Assembly (NCBI RefSeq): GCF_001189515.2
Contig: NZ_CP012069.2
Span: 868,001 to 932,000, forward strand
From: Olsenella sp. oral taxon 807
GTDB lineage: Bacteria > Actinomycetota > Coriobacteriia > Coriobacteriales > Atopobiaceae
DNA: 64,000 nt
Direction: 5' to 3'
In this document: one piece after another, positions 54,826 to 63,859 of the stretch
Position numbering within the stretch: the first letter of the stretch is position 1
How the letters are laid out: the number at the start of each line of letters is the position of its first letter
The notes under the pieces: generated by a model
What the model was told of the DNA's origin: nothing
The model's input: only the letters and a program-made list of their open reading frames with translations
Database searches by the model: none
Program-made: the position numbers and the translations under genes

Positions 54826-55932
54826 ATGATTATTCTCAGTCACAGAAGTGCGCTTGGGATCTGGCGAGCTACGGTAAGAGAATGCGAGGAAGATGCGACG
54901 GCGACAAGTCAAGGCGGCATCGGCTTCACGTCCCATCATAGTTGGGAACCAGCTATTCCCTTCAAACCCCTGCGCGCAATGGATCTCTCCCAGTTACACT
55001 TGGCGGTTTCAGTGAGTGAGGTTCGATCTGCCCTAAGGCAACTTGGCCCATGGTTAGAGCCTGCGCTCGTGGATGGACACGTTCATTTGCTTTTTCCCTT
55101 GCACAGGAAAAGGATTGTAGTGCCTGGTGTTAGAAGTCACAGCTGGTGTGAGAGGTTACCTAGGTGTGCGCTTTATCGTATAAGCAAAAACGTGCTTCTC
55201 AGTGGTCCAGAGTTCACGCTTCTGCAGCTTGCGTATGGCTCAACACTCGTCTGTTCGACTTCACTGTCTCTTGAGTTTTGTGGATTTTATAGCAAGGCAG
55301 ATGGGAGCGAATCAAAATTGCTCACAAGGCGTACTCCACTTACAACACCATCACGTATAGGATCCCTAATCGATGAGCTGCCGGGTGCGCATGGCATCAA
55401 ACTGATCGAGCGTACCCTGCCATATCTAACGGCAGGCTCCGCTTCTCCTATGGAGACAAACGTAGCAATGTTGGCTTGTCTCCCACGACGCTATGGAGGC
55501 TATGGGTTGGCGATTCCCAAGTTCAACCAGACTATTGAGCTTTCGAAGGAGGGAGAACGGATTATGGGCATGAATGCCATCACGGTCGATTTGGTATGGA
55601 CAAGTGCGCATGTGGCTATAGAGTACAACAGTACGGCAGAACATGGCCTGTACCTTGACGAGTCAAGCAACGGTCCCATGCAGATGCAAGAGACCCTTCG
55701 CAAGCTTGAGAGAAGACGCAAGCGGGACGAGATGCGCATCTCGGCCTTGAGTGCCTCAGGATGGAAGGCATTTCCCCTTGTGAGTGCGCAGGTATACAAC
55801 TGCCAGAGCTTTGACGCAGTCATCAGGGCTATAGCGAATGCCCTTGGAAAGAAAATTCGCGCGGAGGCACTAAACTTCAAAAGGAAGCGCACATTCTTGA
55901 GGCAGGAGGTGCTGGGGCTAGAGAACCAATAG
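54826..55932 (+). CDS. AbiEi/DUF559-like protein, putative PD-(D/E)XK nuclease
   Basis: The 368-residue protein has a middle part resembling AbiEi-type regulators of DUF559 proteins (about 55-155: HVHLLFP, RIVVPGVRSHSW, LLSGPEFTLLQLA). Its C-terminal domain (about 250-345) has DLVW (D255), VAIEYNS (E266) and RDEMRISALSASGWKAFPL, the layout of DUF559/Vsr-like PD-(D/E)XK folds, although the usual lysine after the glutamate is replaced by tyrosine-asparagine. ATG 54826 has GGAGGGG upstream. Codon use is less GC-rich than neighbours. It lies inside the ribosomal operon, and array C begins 16 bp after its stop. Roles in defence, mobility or regulation are all possible; activity is not shown. Confidence 0.6.
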   Translation: MIILSHRSALGIWRATVRECEEDATATSQGGIGFTSHHSWEPAIPFKPLRAMDLSQLHLAVSVSEVRSALRQLGPWLEPALVDGHVHLLFPLHRKRIVVPGVRSHSWCERLPRCALYRISKNVLLSGPEFTLLQLAYGSTLVCSTSLSLEFCGFYSKADGSESKLLTRRTPLTTPSRIGSLIDELPGAHGIKLIERTLPYLTAGSASPMETNVAMLACLPRRYGGYGLAIPKFNQTIELSKEGERIMGMNAITVDLVWTSAHVAIEYNSTAEHGLYLDESSNGPMQMQETLRKLERRRKRDEMRISALSASGWKAFPLVSAQVYNCQSFDAVIRAIANALGKKIRAEALNFKRKRTFLRQEVLGLENQ

Positions 55933-55947
55933 CTCCGATGAATGTAA

Positions 55948-56370
55948 CACTGCCACTCGCCTTTGAGCGTACCGTCCCGGTACGTTCACGTCCGAGCGGC
56001 AGTCTCGCCCGCACTGCCACTCGGCCTTGAGCGTGCCCAGGCCCCGGTCCTGCACTGCCACTCGCCTCTGAACGTTCCGACTAGTACGTTCACGTCCGAG
56101 TGGCAGTGTGGGTTGCACTGCCACTCGCCGTTGAGCGTACCTTGGCCCCGGTTACGCACTGCCACTCGACCCCGAGCGTACCATCCCAGTACGTTCACGC
56201 TCGAGTGGCAGTGTGGGTCGCACTGCCACTCGCCGCTGAGCGTGCCTAGGCTCCGGTTACGCACTGCCACTCGCCTTCGAGCGTACCGTCCCGGCACGTT
56301 CACGCTCGAGTGGCAGTCCCGTACGCACTGCCACTCGCCCCCGAGCGTGCCCGGACCCCGGTCCTGCACT
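55948..56370. repeat. Palindromic repeat array C, 105-bp period
   Basis: Half-sites of the CACTGCCACTCG family begin (ACTG) at 55949, 56013, 56054, 56117, 56158, 56222, 56263, 56327 and 56368, giving steps 64, 41, 63, 41, 64, 41, 64, 41 bp, the same 105-bp frame as array B and the same orientation (+ + - order). Inner stems GAGCGTACC with GTACGTTC and tails CCTTGGCCCCGGTTACG are shared with array B in a mosaic way. The array opens 16 bp after the AbiEi/DUF559-like stop and the last copy is truncated (CACTGTCAAAT). Confidence 0.95.
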
Positions 56371-56376
56371 GTCAAA

Positions 56377-56735
56377 TGGTTCCTTGTAATGCGGTCTCAG
56401 AAGGAAGGCTCGCGGGCCGGAAGGATTATGAATATGCTCTGGCTTTTTTCTTTCAGCCAGTCCACTTGCCACAAAGCCCTACCATGTATTTCTGCGTGTG
56501 ACTTCTGTTTATGGCGAGATGGGCGGGATGCTGCCCAGAGTTATGGTGTTCTGGCTTTTGCCCTTTGGAGGCCGCACGCTCGCAATGGCTCCTGGCCTGA
56601 GATGCCACGGTCCAGGGGGCGCGAGGCTAACCGCAGGTCATGATCAGGCTGCGTGTCGCAACGAGTTGTGGTGCGCATTACGTCGTGACGTCAGGCCAAC
56701 CCCGCGCTAAACACCACCACAGCTAAGGAGAGCGT
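56377..56735. other. Leader region before rplE
   Basis: This 359-bp gap holds no gene. A CTGGCT/AGCCAG stem around 56440-56460 includes a run of six T. No convincing promoter pair was found, so how rplE and the following genes are transcribed (read-through, or a promoter of non-consensus type) is open. The Shine-Dalgarno context AGCTAAGGAGAG matches that of rpsL. Confidence 0.5.
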
Positions 56736-57299
56736 ATGGCAGATGGATCCACGTACGTGCCGCGACTCAAGGAGAGGTACTTCTCCGTCGTGCGCGACGA
56801 GCTTCGAAAGAAGTTTGACTATAAGAATGTCAACCAAATTCCCAAATTCGAGAAGATAGTCGTCAACATGGGTGTCGGCGAGGCCGCCACCGATTCGAAG
56901 GCTATCGACGGGGCTGTAGCTGACCTGCGCACCATCACTGGCCAACAGCCCATCGTCACCCACGCTCGCAAGTCCATCGCGACCTTCCACCTGCGTGCGG
57001 GCATGCCTATCGGCGCTAAGGTGACGCTTCGCGGAAACCGCATGTGGGAGTTTCTCGACCGTCTCATTTCCATCGCCATCCCGCGCGTCCGTGACTTTCG
57101 CGGAATCAGTCCAAAGTCCTTCGACGGCCATGGCAACTTTTCGATGGGCGTGACTGAGCAGCTAATCTTCCCCGAGATTAACTATGACAAGATCGACCGC
57201 ACGCGTGGCATGGACATCACCATCGTCACCACTGCCAAGACCGACGAGGAGGGCAGGGCGCTTCTCGAGTCCTTCCACTTCCCGTTCAAGAGGAACTAG
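56736..57299 (+). CDS. rplE: 50S ribosomal protein L5
   Basis: The 187-residue L5 binds 5S rRNA and contacts the P-site t[14 protein letters not shown], the [14 protein letters not shown] segment and the [20 protein letters not shown] loop are intact. It restarts the spc operon after the 7-kb interruption. Confidence 0.97.
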   Translation: MADGSTYVPRLKERYFSVVRDELRKKFDYKNVNQIPKFEKIVVNMGVGEAATDSKAIDGAVADLRTITGQQPIVTHARKSIATFHLRAGMPIGAKVTLRGNRMWEFLDRLISIAIPRVRDFRGISPKSFDGHGNFSMGVTEQLIFPEINYDKIDRTRGMDITIVTTAKTDEEGRALLESFHFPFKRN

Positions 57300-57354
57300 G
57301 AACAGAAAGCACGTTGCCCTGACGTGGGTCGGGCATTTTTAAGAAGGAGGACCT

Positions 57355-57540
57355 GTGGCAAAGACATCGATGATCGTCAAGGCTTCGCGCGAGCCGAAGT
57401 ACTCGACGCGCAAGCAGAGCCGCTGCCAGCGTTGTGGGCGTCCCCACTCCGTCTATCGCAAGTTTGGCCTCTGCCGCGTGTGCTTCCGCGAGCTTGCGAG
57501 CAAGGGCGAGCTTCCTGGCATCCGTAAGGCAAGCTGGTAG
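57355..57540 (+). CDS. rpsZ: 30S ribosomal protein S14, zinc type
   Basis: The 61-residue short S14 has two CxxC pairs (RCQRCGRP and LCRVCFRE) for one zinc, the usual form in Actinobacteria. The start is GTG behind AAGGAGG. Confidence 0.96.
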   Translation: MAKTSMIVKASREPKYSTRKQSRCQRCGRPHSVYRKFGLCRVCFRELASKGELPGIRKASW

Positions 57541-57627
57541 GCCAAAGCTCTGGCGTACAGGCGCTCTTGCTATGGGTGGGCGCGAACCGTACGCACAGTT
57601 TCATCATGAACTAAGGAGAAGGAATCA

Positions 57628-58026
57628 ATGAAGGTTACTGACCCGATCGCGGATATGTTGACGCGCATCAGAAACGCGAACTTTGCTGGCAAGACGGAGG
57701 TCTCTATGCCTTCGAGCAAGGTCCTCGTCGAGATAGCCCGTGTCATCTATGAGGAGGGCTATATCAAGGGCTATGAGGTCGAGGACACCAAGCCCCAGAA
57801 AACCCTGCACGTGCAGCTGAAGTATGGTAAAAAGAATGCACGCATCATCCGGGGTATCAAGCGTATTTCAAGGTGCGGGCTGCGTATCTACTCATCCGCA
57901 GATAAGCTACCTCGCGTCCTCGGTGGTCTTGGCACCGCTGTCATCTCGACGTCCAAGGGCATGATGTGCGATCGCGATGCTCGCAAGCTTGGCATCGGCG
58001 GCGAGGTCATGTGCTACATCTGGTAA
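57628..58026 (+). CDS. rpsH: 30S ribosomal protein S8
   Basis: The 132-residue S8 (VTDPIADMLTRIRNAN) binds the central 16S domain and represses the spc operon in E. coli. The C-terminal STSKGMMCDRDARKLGIGGEV is intact. AAGGAGAAGG precedes the ATG. Confidence 0.97.
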   Translation: MKVTDPIADMLTRIRNANFAGKTEVSMPSSKVLVEIARVIYEEGYIKGYEVEDTKPQKTLHVQLKYGKKNARIIRGIKRISRCGLRIYSSADKLPRVLGGLGTAVISTSKGMMCDRDARKLGIGGEVMCYIW

Positions 58027-58055
58027 GGCCAGACAGGAAGTAAGGAGGAGAGACA

Positions 58056-58592
58056 ATGTCTCGCATCGGTAAGAAGCCTGTCACGGTCCCTGCCGGGGTT
58101 ACTGTGACCATCAACGGCCCCGGCGTCTCCGTCAAGGGCCCAAAGGGGGAGCTACAGCGTAGCTTCTCTGATCTTGTGACCGTTACGCTGGAGGACGAGC
58201 AGGTCCTCGTTACCCGCAATGACGATACCCAGGCGTCCAATGCCCAGCAGGGCCTCACCCGCACGCTCGTGCACAATATGGTGGTTGGCGTGTCCGAGGG
58301 CTTTGAGAAGAAGCTCGAGCTCACGGGCGTCGGCTATCGTGCACAGCTCAAGGGCAAAGACCTCGACCTCTCCCTTGGTTACTCACATCCCGTCGTGTTC
58401 ACCTGCCCCGAGGGCATTTCCTTCGAGGTTCCTGACAATACCCACATTACGGTTAAGGGCATCTCTAAGGAGCGGGTCGGACAGGTCGCAGCAGAGGTGC
58501 GCGCCAAGAGGCCACCCGAGCCGTACAAGGGCAAGGGCATACACTACGAGGGTGAGCACATTCGCAGGAAGCTCGGTAAGGCCGCTAAGTAG
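58056..58592 (+). CDS. rplF: 50S ribosomal protein L6
   Basis: The 178-residue L6 ([16 protein letters not shown]) sits near the sarcin-ricin loop; [20 protein letters not shown] is the conserved end region. AGGAGGAG precedes the ATG. Confidence 0.97.
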   Translation: MSRIGKKPVTVPAGVTVTINGPGVSVKGPKGELQRSFSDLVTVTLEDEQVLVTRNDDTQASNAQQGLTRTLVHNMVVGVSEGFEKKLELTGVGYRAQLKGKDLDLSLGYSHPVVFTCPEGISFEVPDNTHITVKGISKERVGQVAAEVRAKRPPEPYKGKGIHYEGEHIRRKLGKAAK

Positions 58593-58712
58593 GCGAGGTC
58601 CTGACCTCGTCTGGGTCATGTAAGTAGTCCAGCCTTGCCGCCATCAGGCCTCGTGCCTGTGCAGAGGAAAGTCCGTCACCCTGTCAGGTGGCGGCGACGT
58701 GAAGGAGAAGGA

Positions 58713-59081
58713 ATGAACAAGCATAAGGCAAAGCGCGCGGCACTCAAGCGTCGGCAGCGCCGCGTCCGCGCCAAGATCTTCGGCACCGCAGAGCGTCCGC
58801 GCCTGACTGTTCACCGCACCAATGCGCACATCTACGCGCAGGTGATCGATGATGCAGACAGCAAGACCATCTGCTCTGCCTCCACTCTGAGCTCGGAGTT
58901 TCGCGAGACCGGCAAGCTCGGCTCCAACAAGGAGGCGGCTGAGCTCGTCGGTAGGCTCATTGGTCAGCGGGCTCTTGAGAAGGGCGTCACCGAGGTCAGG
59001 TTTGATCGCGGGGGACGTATCTACCATGGTCGTGTGAAGGCTCTTGCAGACGGTGCCCGTGCAGCGGGCCTGAAGTTCTAG
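58713..59081 (+). CDS. rplR: 50S ribosomal protein L18
   Basis: The 122-residue L18 binds 5S r[21 protein letters not shown] and the [20 protein letters not shown] end are typical. Start ATG 58713 behind AAGGAGAAGG. The 120-bp gap after rplF holds a small GAGGTC/GACCTC stem. Confidence 0.96.
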   Translation: MNKHKAKRAALKRRQRRVRAKIFGTAERPRLTVHRTNAHIYAQVIDDADSKTICSASTLSSEFRETGKLGSNKEAAELVGRLIGQRALEKGVTEVRFDRGGRIYHGRVKALADGARAAGLKF

Positions 59082-59091
59082 GAGGATTTGA

Positions 59092-59613
59092 ATGCCACGT
59101 GATCGTAAGCGCCAGAATGACTCCGACCTTCAGGAGCGCGTCGTCTACATCCACCGCGTGTCAAAGACTGTCAAGGGCGGGCGTCGCATGAGCCTGCTGG
59201 CCCTCGTGGTCGTTGGTGACGGCAAGGGCAATGTCGGTATCGGTATGGGGAAGTCTGCCGAGGTGCCCCTGGCGATCCAGAAGGGCGTCGATGACGCTAA
59301 GAAGAGCATGTTCAAAGTCCCTGTTACCGAGGGAGGATCCATCCCCCACGCCGTCGAGGGTCACTATGGCGCCGGCCGTGTCCTCATCAAGCCTGCCATC
59401 GAGGGTACCGGCGTTATCGCAGGTGGGCCGGTGCGGCCGCTCTTCGAGCTTGCTGGTATCACCAATGTGCTGTCCAAGTCTCTTGGTACCGACAACGCCC
59501 TCAACATCATCAAGGCTGCCGCCGTGGGCCTGAAGTCCCTCTCCAGCCCCGAGGAGGCTGCCGAGCGTCGTGGCCTGAGCGTTTCCGAGATGTTCAACGG
59601 AAAGGAGGCATAA
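59092..59613 (+). CDS. rpsE: 30S ribosomal protein S5
   Basis: The 173-residue S5 lines the mRNA channel; VVYIHRVSKTVKGGRRMSL and GIGMGKSAEVPLAIQKGV are conserved. GGAGG precedes the ATG, 10 bp after rplR. Confidence 0.97.
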   Translation: MPRDRKRQNDSDLQERVVYIHRVSKTVKGGRRMSLLALVVVGDGKGNVGIGMGKSAEVPLAIQKGVDDAKKSMFKVPVTEGGSIPHAVEGHYGAGRVLIKPAIEGTGVIAGGPVRPLFELAGITNVLSKSLGTDNALNIIKAAAVGLKSLSSPEEAAERRGLSVSEMFNGKEA

Positions 59614-59616
59614 GCT

Positions 59617-59808
59617 ATGACAGACGAGAAAAAGCTCACCGTCAGGCTCGTGCGCAGCGCCGTTGCCTCCGTCAAGAAGGACCAGACCCTTACCTGTCGC
59701 GCCATGGGACTTCGCAGGATAGGCGATGTCTCTAAACTTCCTGACAATCCGAGTGTCCGCGGAATGATCTTCAAGGTCAAGCACCTTGTTGAGGTTGAAG
59801 AGAACTAG
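59617..59808 (+). CDS. rpmD: 50S ribosomal protein L30
   Basis: The 63-residue L30 has the VRLVRSAVASVKKDQTLTCR opening and the RMAGLRRIGD-like CRAMGLRRIGDVSKL. Three bases separate it from rpsE. Confidence 0.95.
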   Translation: MTDEKKLTVRLVRSAVASVKKDQTLTCRAMGLRRIGDVSKLPDNPSVRGMIFKVKHLVEVEEN

Positions 59809-59820
59809 GAGTCACCCACT

Positions 59821-60270
59821 ATGCAGCTCAATGATCTTCGTCCCGCTGAGGGGTCCAGAAAGGCTCGCAAGCGCATCGGGCGCGGAAACTCCTCAGGCCA
59901 TGGCACCACGGCCGGCCGTGGCTCCAAGGGCCAGCTTTCCCGTGCTGGCGGCGGCAAGGGCGCGGGTTTCGAGGGCGGGCAGACCGTCTTGGCCATGCGC
60001 CTGCCAAAGCTTCCCGGCTTCAAGAATCACAATCGCGTCGAGTACGCGCCTGTGAATGTCTCGCGCCTTGACAAGCTGTTCTCCGATGGCGATACCGTCG
60101 ATGCCGAGAGCCTCGTGGCCGCAGGCGTCATCAAACACGACTACATTCCGGTTAAGGTCCTTGGCGACGGTGAGCTCACGAAGAGGCTCACGGTCAAGGT
60201 CGATAGGGTCTCCGCCTCTGCTCAGTCCAAGATAGAGGCCGCCGGAGGAAAGGTTGAGGAGGCGTGCTAA
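59821..60270 (+). CDS. rplO: 50S ribosomal protein L15
   Basis: The 149-residue L15 has the basic Gly-rich N-terminus ([20 protein letters not shown]) that threads into 23S rRNA. Its stop overlaps the secY start. Confidence 0.97.
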   Translation: MQLNDLRPAEGSRKARKRIGRGNSSGHGTTAGRGSKGQLSRAGGGKGAGFEGGQTVLAMRLPKLPGFKNHNRVEYAPVNVSRLDKLFSDGDTVDAESLVAAGVIKHDYIPVKVLGDGELTKRLTVKVDRVSASAQSKIEAAGGKVEEAC

Positions 60271-61547
60271 AAGGGGTCGCAAACGCTTTTCGCATTCCTG
60301 AGCTCAGGGATAAGATCCTCTTTACCATAGGGATTCTGCTCCTGTACCGGCTGGGTGCGTATCTGCCCGCGCCTGGTATCCCGTTCAAGGACATGATTGA
60401 CGTTGGCGAGAAGCTCTCCGCAGGCAACGGGGCCATTGCGGTGCTTAACCTGTTCTCAGGAGGAGGTCTTTCTCGCGTCTCGGTCTTTAGCCTGGGAATC
60501 ATGCCCTACATCACGGCTCAGATCATCATGCAGATGATGCAGGCAGTCATACCCTCGCTCGCCGAGATGGCCAAGGAAGGAGAGGCAGGGCAGCGTAAGA
60601 TCACGCAGTACACGCGCTACGTCACCATCGCGCTTGCTCTCATCAATGCCATTGGCTACCTCTTCCTGTTCAGGGCACAGGGAATCAACTTCTCTCAGAT
60701 GCAGGGTGTATCCGAGACGCTGGAGAGCATCATCGTGGTTCTCGTACTCCTCACGGGTGCTATCCTCATCATGTGGATGGGCGAGGTGCTCACGCAGCGT
60801 GGTATCGGCAACGGTATGTCGCTGATCATCTTTGTCAATATCATGGCTGGCCTTGGACCCACCTTGGTGAGGGAGTGGACCACGCAGGACACAGGTTCGA
60901 TCATTACCGTGATCACGCTTCTGGTAATCATGGCAATCATTCCGGTGATCGTGTTTATCGAGCGAGGGCAGCGTCGCATCCCCGTCCAGTACGCAAAGCG
61001 TGTCGTGGGTCGTCGCATCATGGGTGCCAATGCCACCTATTTGCCGATCAAGGTTAACACGGCCGGTGTCGTGCCCATCATCTTCGCATCGGCGGTCCTC
61101 TACCTGCCTGCTCAGCTCGCCGTGTTCTTTCCGAACGTCGGCTGGATCCAGACCATGGCCAGCGCGCTCTCGAGCGGGGCGGTCAACTGGGTCCTTTCCG
61201 TCCTGCTGATCGTGTTCTTTGCGTACTTCTACACGTCAATGGTGTTCAATCCCGATGAGACGTCCGATCAGCTTCGTAAGGCTGGCGGCTTCATTCCGGG
61301 TGTCCGTCCGGGCAGCGCGACGTCAGCCTACATCAAGGATGTGCTTGATCACATCACGTTGCCGGGAGCTCTCTTCATGGCAGCGCTGGCGGTCATACCG
61401 TCGATTCTGTTCTCACTGACGGGAAACACGCTTCTGCAGTCATTTGGCGGTACCTCGGTGCTGATCATGGTTGGCGTTGCGATGGACACGATCTCGCAGT
61501 TGGAGTCGCAGCTCAAGATGCATAACTATGAGGGATTCTTTAAGTAG
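60264..61547 (+). CDS. secY: Protein translocase subunit SecY
   Basis: The 427-residue ten-helix core of the Sec channel. [10 protein letters not shown] in the first segment, [20 protein letters not shown] for the plug and pore ring, and the cytosolic loops [16 protein letters not shown] and [23 protein letters not shown] are typical. GTG start overlapping the rplO stop by seven bases, so translation is coupled. Confidence 0.97.
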   Translation: MLKGVANAFRIPELRDKILFTIGILLLYRLGAYLPAPGIPFKDMIDVGEKLSAGNGAIAVLNLFSGGGLSRVSVFSLGIMPYITAQIIMQMMQAVIPSLAEMAKEGEAGQRKITQYTRYVTIALALINAIGYLFLFRAQGINFSQMQGVSETLESIIVVLVLLTGAILIMWMGEVLTQRGIGNGMSLIIFVNIMAGLGPTLVREWTTQDTGSIITVITLLVIMAIIPVIVFIERGQRRIPVQYAKRVVGRRIMGANATYLPIKVNTAGVVPIIFASAVLYLPAQLAVFFPNVGWIQTMASALSSGAVNWVLSVLLIVFFAYFYTSMVFNPDETSDQLRKAGGFIPGVRPGSATSAYIKDVLDHITLPGALFMAALAVIPSILFSLTGNTLLQSFGGTSVLIMVGVAMDTISQLESQLKMHNYEGFFK

Positions 61548-61755
61548 GGTTGCAAGAGGGGGTTGGGGCGTGTGACTGCGGTGAATGCGCGCGGCATCAA
61601 GTTTTAATGTGTCAGTGTAGTCAGACTACCTTGACCCTCTCACGGTGTTTTTCTCGCCATGAGCTGTTTGCATTGCCGCGTGTCATGCTGTGGGAGGTAG
61701 ACTAGGGGTATCGAGTGGTATCTCATGCGGCAACCACGATGGAGAGAAGGGAAGC

Positions 61756-62382
61756 ATGAATATCGTTCTTCTAGGTGCGCCAGGCGCAGGCAAGGGCACC
61801 CAAGCCCAGAAGCTTGTCGATGACGTCGGCATTGCCCATATCTCGACCGGTGACCTGCTGCGCGCGGCAGTGAGCGCCCAGAGCAAACTTGGCATGGAGG
61901 CCAAGGGCTACATGGACGCAGGCAGGCTCGTTCCCGATCAGCTGGTCATCAACTTGGTCAAGGAGCGCCTGCAGCAGGATGACGCTAAGAAAGGCTTCAT
62001 CTTGGATGGGTTTCCACGAAACACCCAACAGGCTGTGGTTCTGGATTCCGAGCTGGAATCTATGGGAATTAAGCTCGACGTCGCCCTGCTCGTTGACGTT
62101 AAGCCGGAGGTCATCATCAATCGTCTGAGCCTGCGTCGCACCTGTCGCGACTGTGGCTACACCGCAGCGATTGGCGTCGATAGCTGTCCGCGCTGCAGTG
62201 GTGAGATGTATCAGCGTGATGATGACAGGCCAGAGACCATCGCAAGGAGGCTCGACACCTACCAGAACCAGACTGCTCCACTCATCGAGTACTACTGCGG
62301 TCGCAAAATCCTTAAGGAGGTAGACGGAGACAGGCCAGTCGACGAGGTGTACGCCGACGTGAGGTCTCTGCTTGGCCTATGA
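61756..62382 (+). CDS. adk: Adenylate kinase, zinc-LID form
   Basis: The 208-residue enzyme interconverts AMP, ADP and ATP. P-loop GAPGAGKGTQ, NMP-binding region and a LID with four cysteines C130, C133, C144 and C147 for zinc, as in Gram-positive enzymes. GAAGGGA precedes ATG 61756. The 208-bp gap after secY may hold its own promoter, but none was clear. The last bases overlap map (ATGA). Confidence 0.96.
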   Translation: MNIVLLGAPGAGKGTQAQKLVDDVGIAHISTGDLLRAAVSAQSKLGMEAKGYMDAGRLVPDQLVINLVKERLQQDDAKKGFILDGFPRNTQQAVVLDSELESMGIKLDVALLVDVKPEVIINRLSLRRTCRDCGYTAAIGVDSCPRCSGEMYQRDDDRPETIARRLDTYQNQTAPLIEYYCGRKILKEVDGDRPVDEVYADVRSLLGL

Positions 62383-63167
62383 TTCACATTAAGTCAGCAG
62401 CTGAGATCGAGGAGATGAAGCATGCGGGTTCGCTCGCCAAGCAGGCTCTGCGTTTGGCGGGGACGATGGTGCGTCCTGGCGTCTCGACGCAGGAGATTGA
62501 CTCCTCGGTCGAGAGCTTCATTCGCTTGCATGGCGCCATTCCCACCTTCAAGGGATACGGTGGTTTTCCCGGTAGCATTTGTGCCTCAGTGAATGAGCAG
62601 ATCGTGCATGGCATTCCCTCTCCGGAAGTCTTCCTGAACGAGGGGGATATTATCTCCATCGACACTGGAGCGACGTTTGGCGGCTGGGTGGGTGACAATG
62701 CTTGGACCTTCTACGTGGGAACTCCCTCCGATGAGGTGAGGGGCCTGTGCGAGGTCACGCGCGACTGCCTGAGGTGTGGCATCGAGCAGGCTGTCCCCGG
62801 GAATCACCTGGGTGACATCGGCCATGCGGTCCAGCAGCTTGCCGAAGGGAGCGGCTATGGCGTCGTGCGCGAGTACGTGGGTCATGGCGTGGGCCACACG
62901 ATGCATGAGGATCCCAATGTCCCTAACTATGGTAAGAAGGGACGAGGCGTCAAGCTGCAAGTCGGCATGGTCATTGCCATTGAGCCCATGATCACCCTTG
63001 GAGTACGCGAGAACCATACGCTCGGCAACGGTTGGACGGTCGTCACCGATGACGGAAAGGTGGCTGCGCACTACGAGAACACAGTCGCCATAACCAAGGA
63101 TGGGCCTGTGATACTCACGCAGGATGACAACGGACCTTGGTGTTCCATGCAGGGCGGCGAGCAGTAG
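62379..63167 (+). CDS. map: Methionine aminopeptidase, type I
   Basis: The 262-residue dimetal enzyme removes initiator methionine. Metal ligands are seen in ISIDTGATFGGWVGDNAW (two Asp), HGVGHTMHEDPNV (His), IEPMIT (Glu) and HYENTVAI (Glu). Translation is coupled to adk by a four-base overlap. Confidence 0.96.
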   Translation: MIHIKSAAEIEEMKHAGSLAKQALRLAGTMVRPGVSTQEIDSSVESFIRLHGAIPTFKGYGGFPGSICASVNEQIVHGIPSPEVFLNEGDIISIDTGATFGGWVGDNAWTFYVGTPSDEVRGLCEVTRDCLRCGIEQAVPGNHLGDIGHAVQQLAEGSGYGVVREYVGHGVGHTMHEDPNVPNYGKKGRGVKLQVGMVIAIEPMITLGVRENHTLGNGWTVVTDDGKVAAHYENTVAITKDGPVILTQDDNGPWCSMQGGEQ

Positions 63168-63236
63168 ACCGGCTAGGCTAAGGGACGGGAGGCGGCGAAG
63201 GTTCTGCCGAATTCTCAAGCGGACCGCAGGAGGTAC

Positions 63237-63336
63237 CCTCTCTGCAGGGAATATGAAGTTCCCTGTGGAGTGGATGCCTTGTTCTTTTTTATGTATGATA
63301 TATGGTTGCTGCTGTTAGCAAGAGAAAGTAGGTAAG
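63237..63336 (+). promoter_or_regulatory. Stem-loop and AT-rich leader before infA
   Basis: CAGGGAA and TTCCCTG arms (63243-63249 and 63257-63263) form a short stem, followed by an AT-rich stretch with TATGAT and TATATG that could be a -10 element for infA. The -35 element is not clear, so this is a weak call. Confidence 0.35.
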
Positions 63337-63555
63337 GTGGCTAAGACGGATGGAATCGAGCTTGAGGGTAAGGTCATGGAACCTCTCCCCAACGCGATGT
63401 TCAACGTGGAGCTCGAAAACGGCAAGACAATCCTCTGTACCATCTCGGGTAAGATTCGCATGAACTACATACGGATCTTGCCGGGGGACAGGGTCGTCGT
63501 AGAGATCTCCCCCTATGACCTTACGAGGGGTCGTATCACCTACCGCTACAAGTAA
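63337..63555 (+). CDS. infA: Translation initiation factor IF-1
   Basis: The 72-residue OB-fold factor blocks the A site during initiation. [20 protein letters not shown] and RGRITYRYK are typical. The start is GTG behind AGTAGGTAAG. Confidence 0.96.
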   Translation: MAKTDGIELEGKVMEPLPNAMFNVELENGKTILCTISGKIRMNYIRILPGDRVVVEISPYDLTRGRITYRYK

Positions 63556-63730
63556 GAGGCAGGTTTGGCATGGCCAGAGGGAATGCGCACGAGGGCCTCG
63601 CGCGTCGTGGCCATGCATGTGCGAGGGATGTTCACGTCTGCGGCTGGACGTCAAGATAAGGCAGGTCAGCTCCACCTGGCACTGTCGGTGTGGTATCGGT
63701 TTGTGTAAGAACTACCGGAAGGAAAGCGCA

Positions 63731-63844
63731 ATGAAGGTACGTCCTTCGGTTAAGAAGATGTGCGATAAGTGCAAAATCATCCGCCGCCATGGCAAGGTTT
63801 ACGTGATCTGTGAGAACCCTCGCCACAAGCAGCGTCAGGGCTAA
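63731..63844 (+). CDS. rpmJ: 50S ribosomal protein L36
   Basis: The 37-residue L36 has the zinc ligands C-x2-C, C and H in [20 protein letters not shown] followed by RHKQRQG. GGAAAG precedes ATG 63731. Confidence 0.96.
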   Translation: MKVRPSVKKMCDKCKIIRRHGKVYVICENPRHKQRQG

Positions 63845-63859
63845 GAGAGGAGCTCGAAG

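Noticed and set aside
49917-56370. CRISPR arrays
   Set aside because: Repeats occur in both orientations with similar, not unique, intervening sequence, and no cas genes are present.
58664-58680. RNase P RNA-like string GCAGAGGAAAGTCCGTC between rplF and rplR
   Set aside because: The gap is only 120 bp, far too short for rnpB, and no other conserved elements were found.
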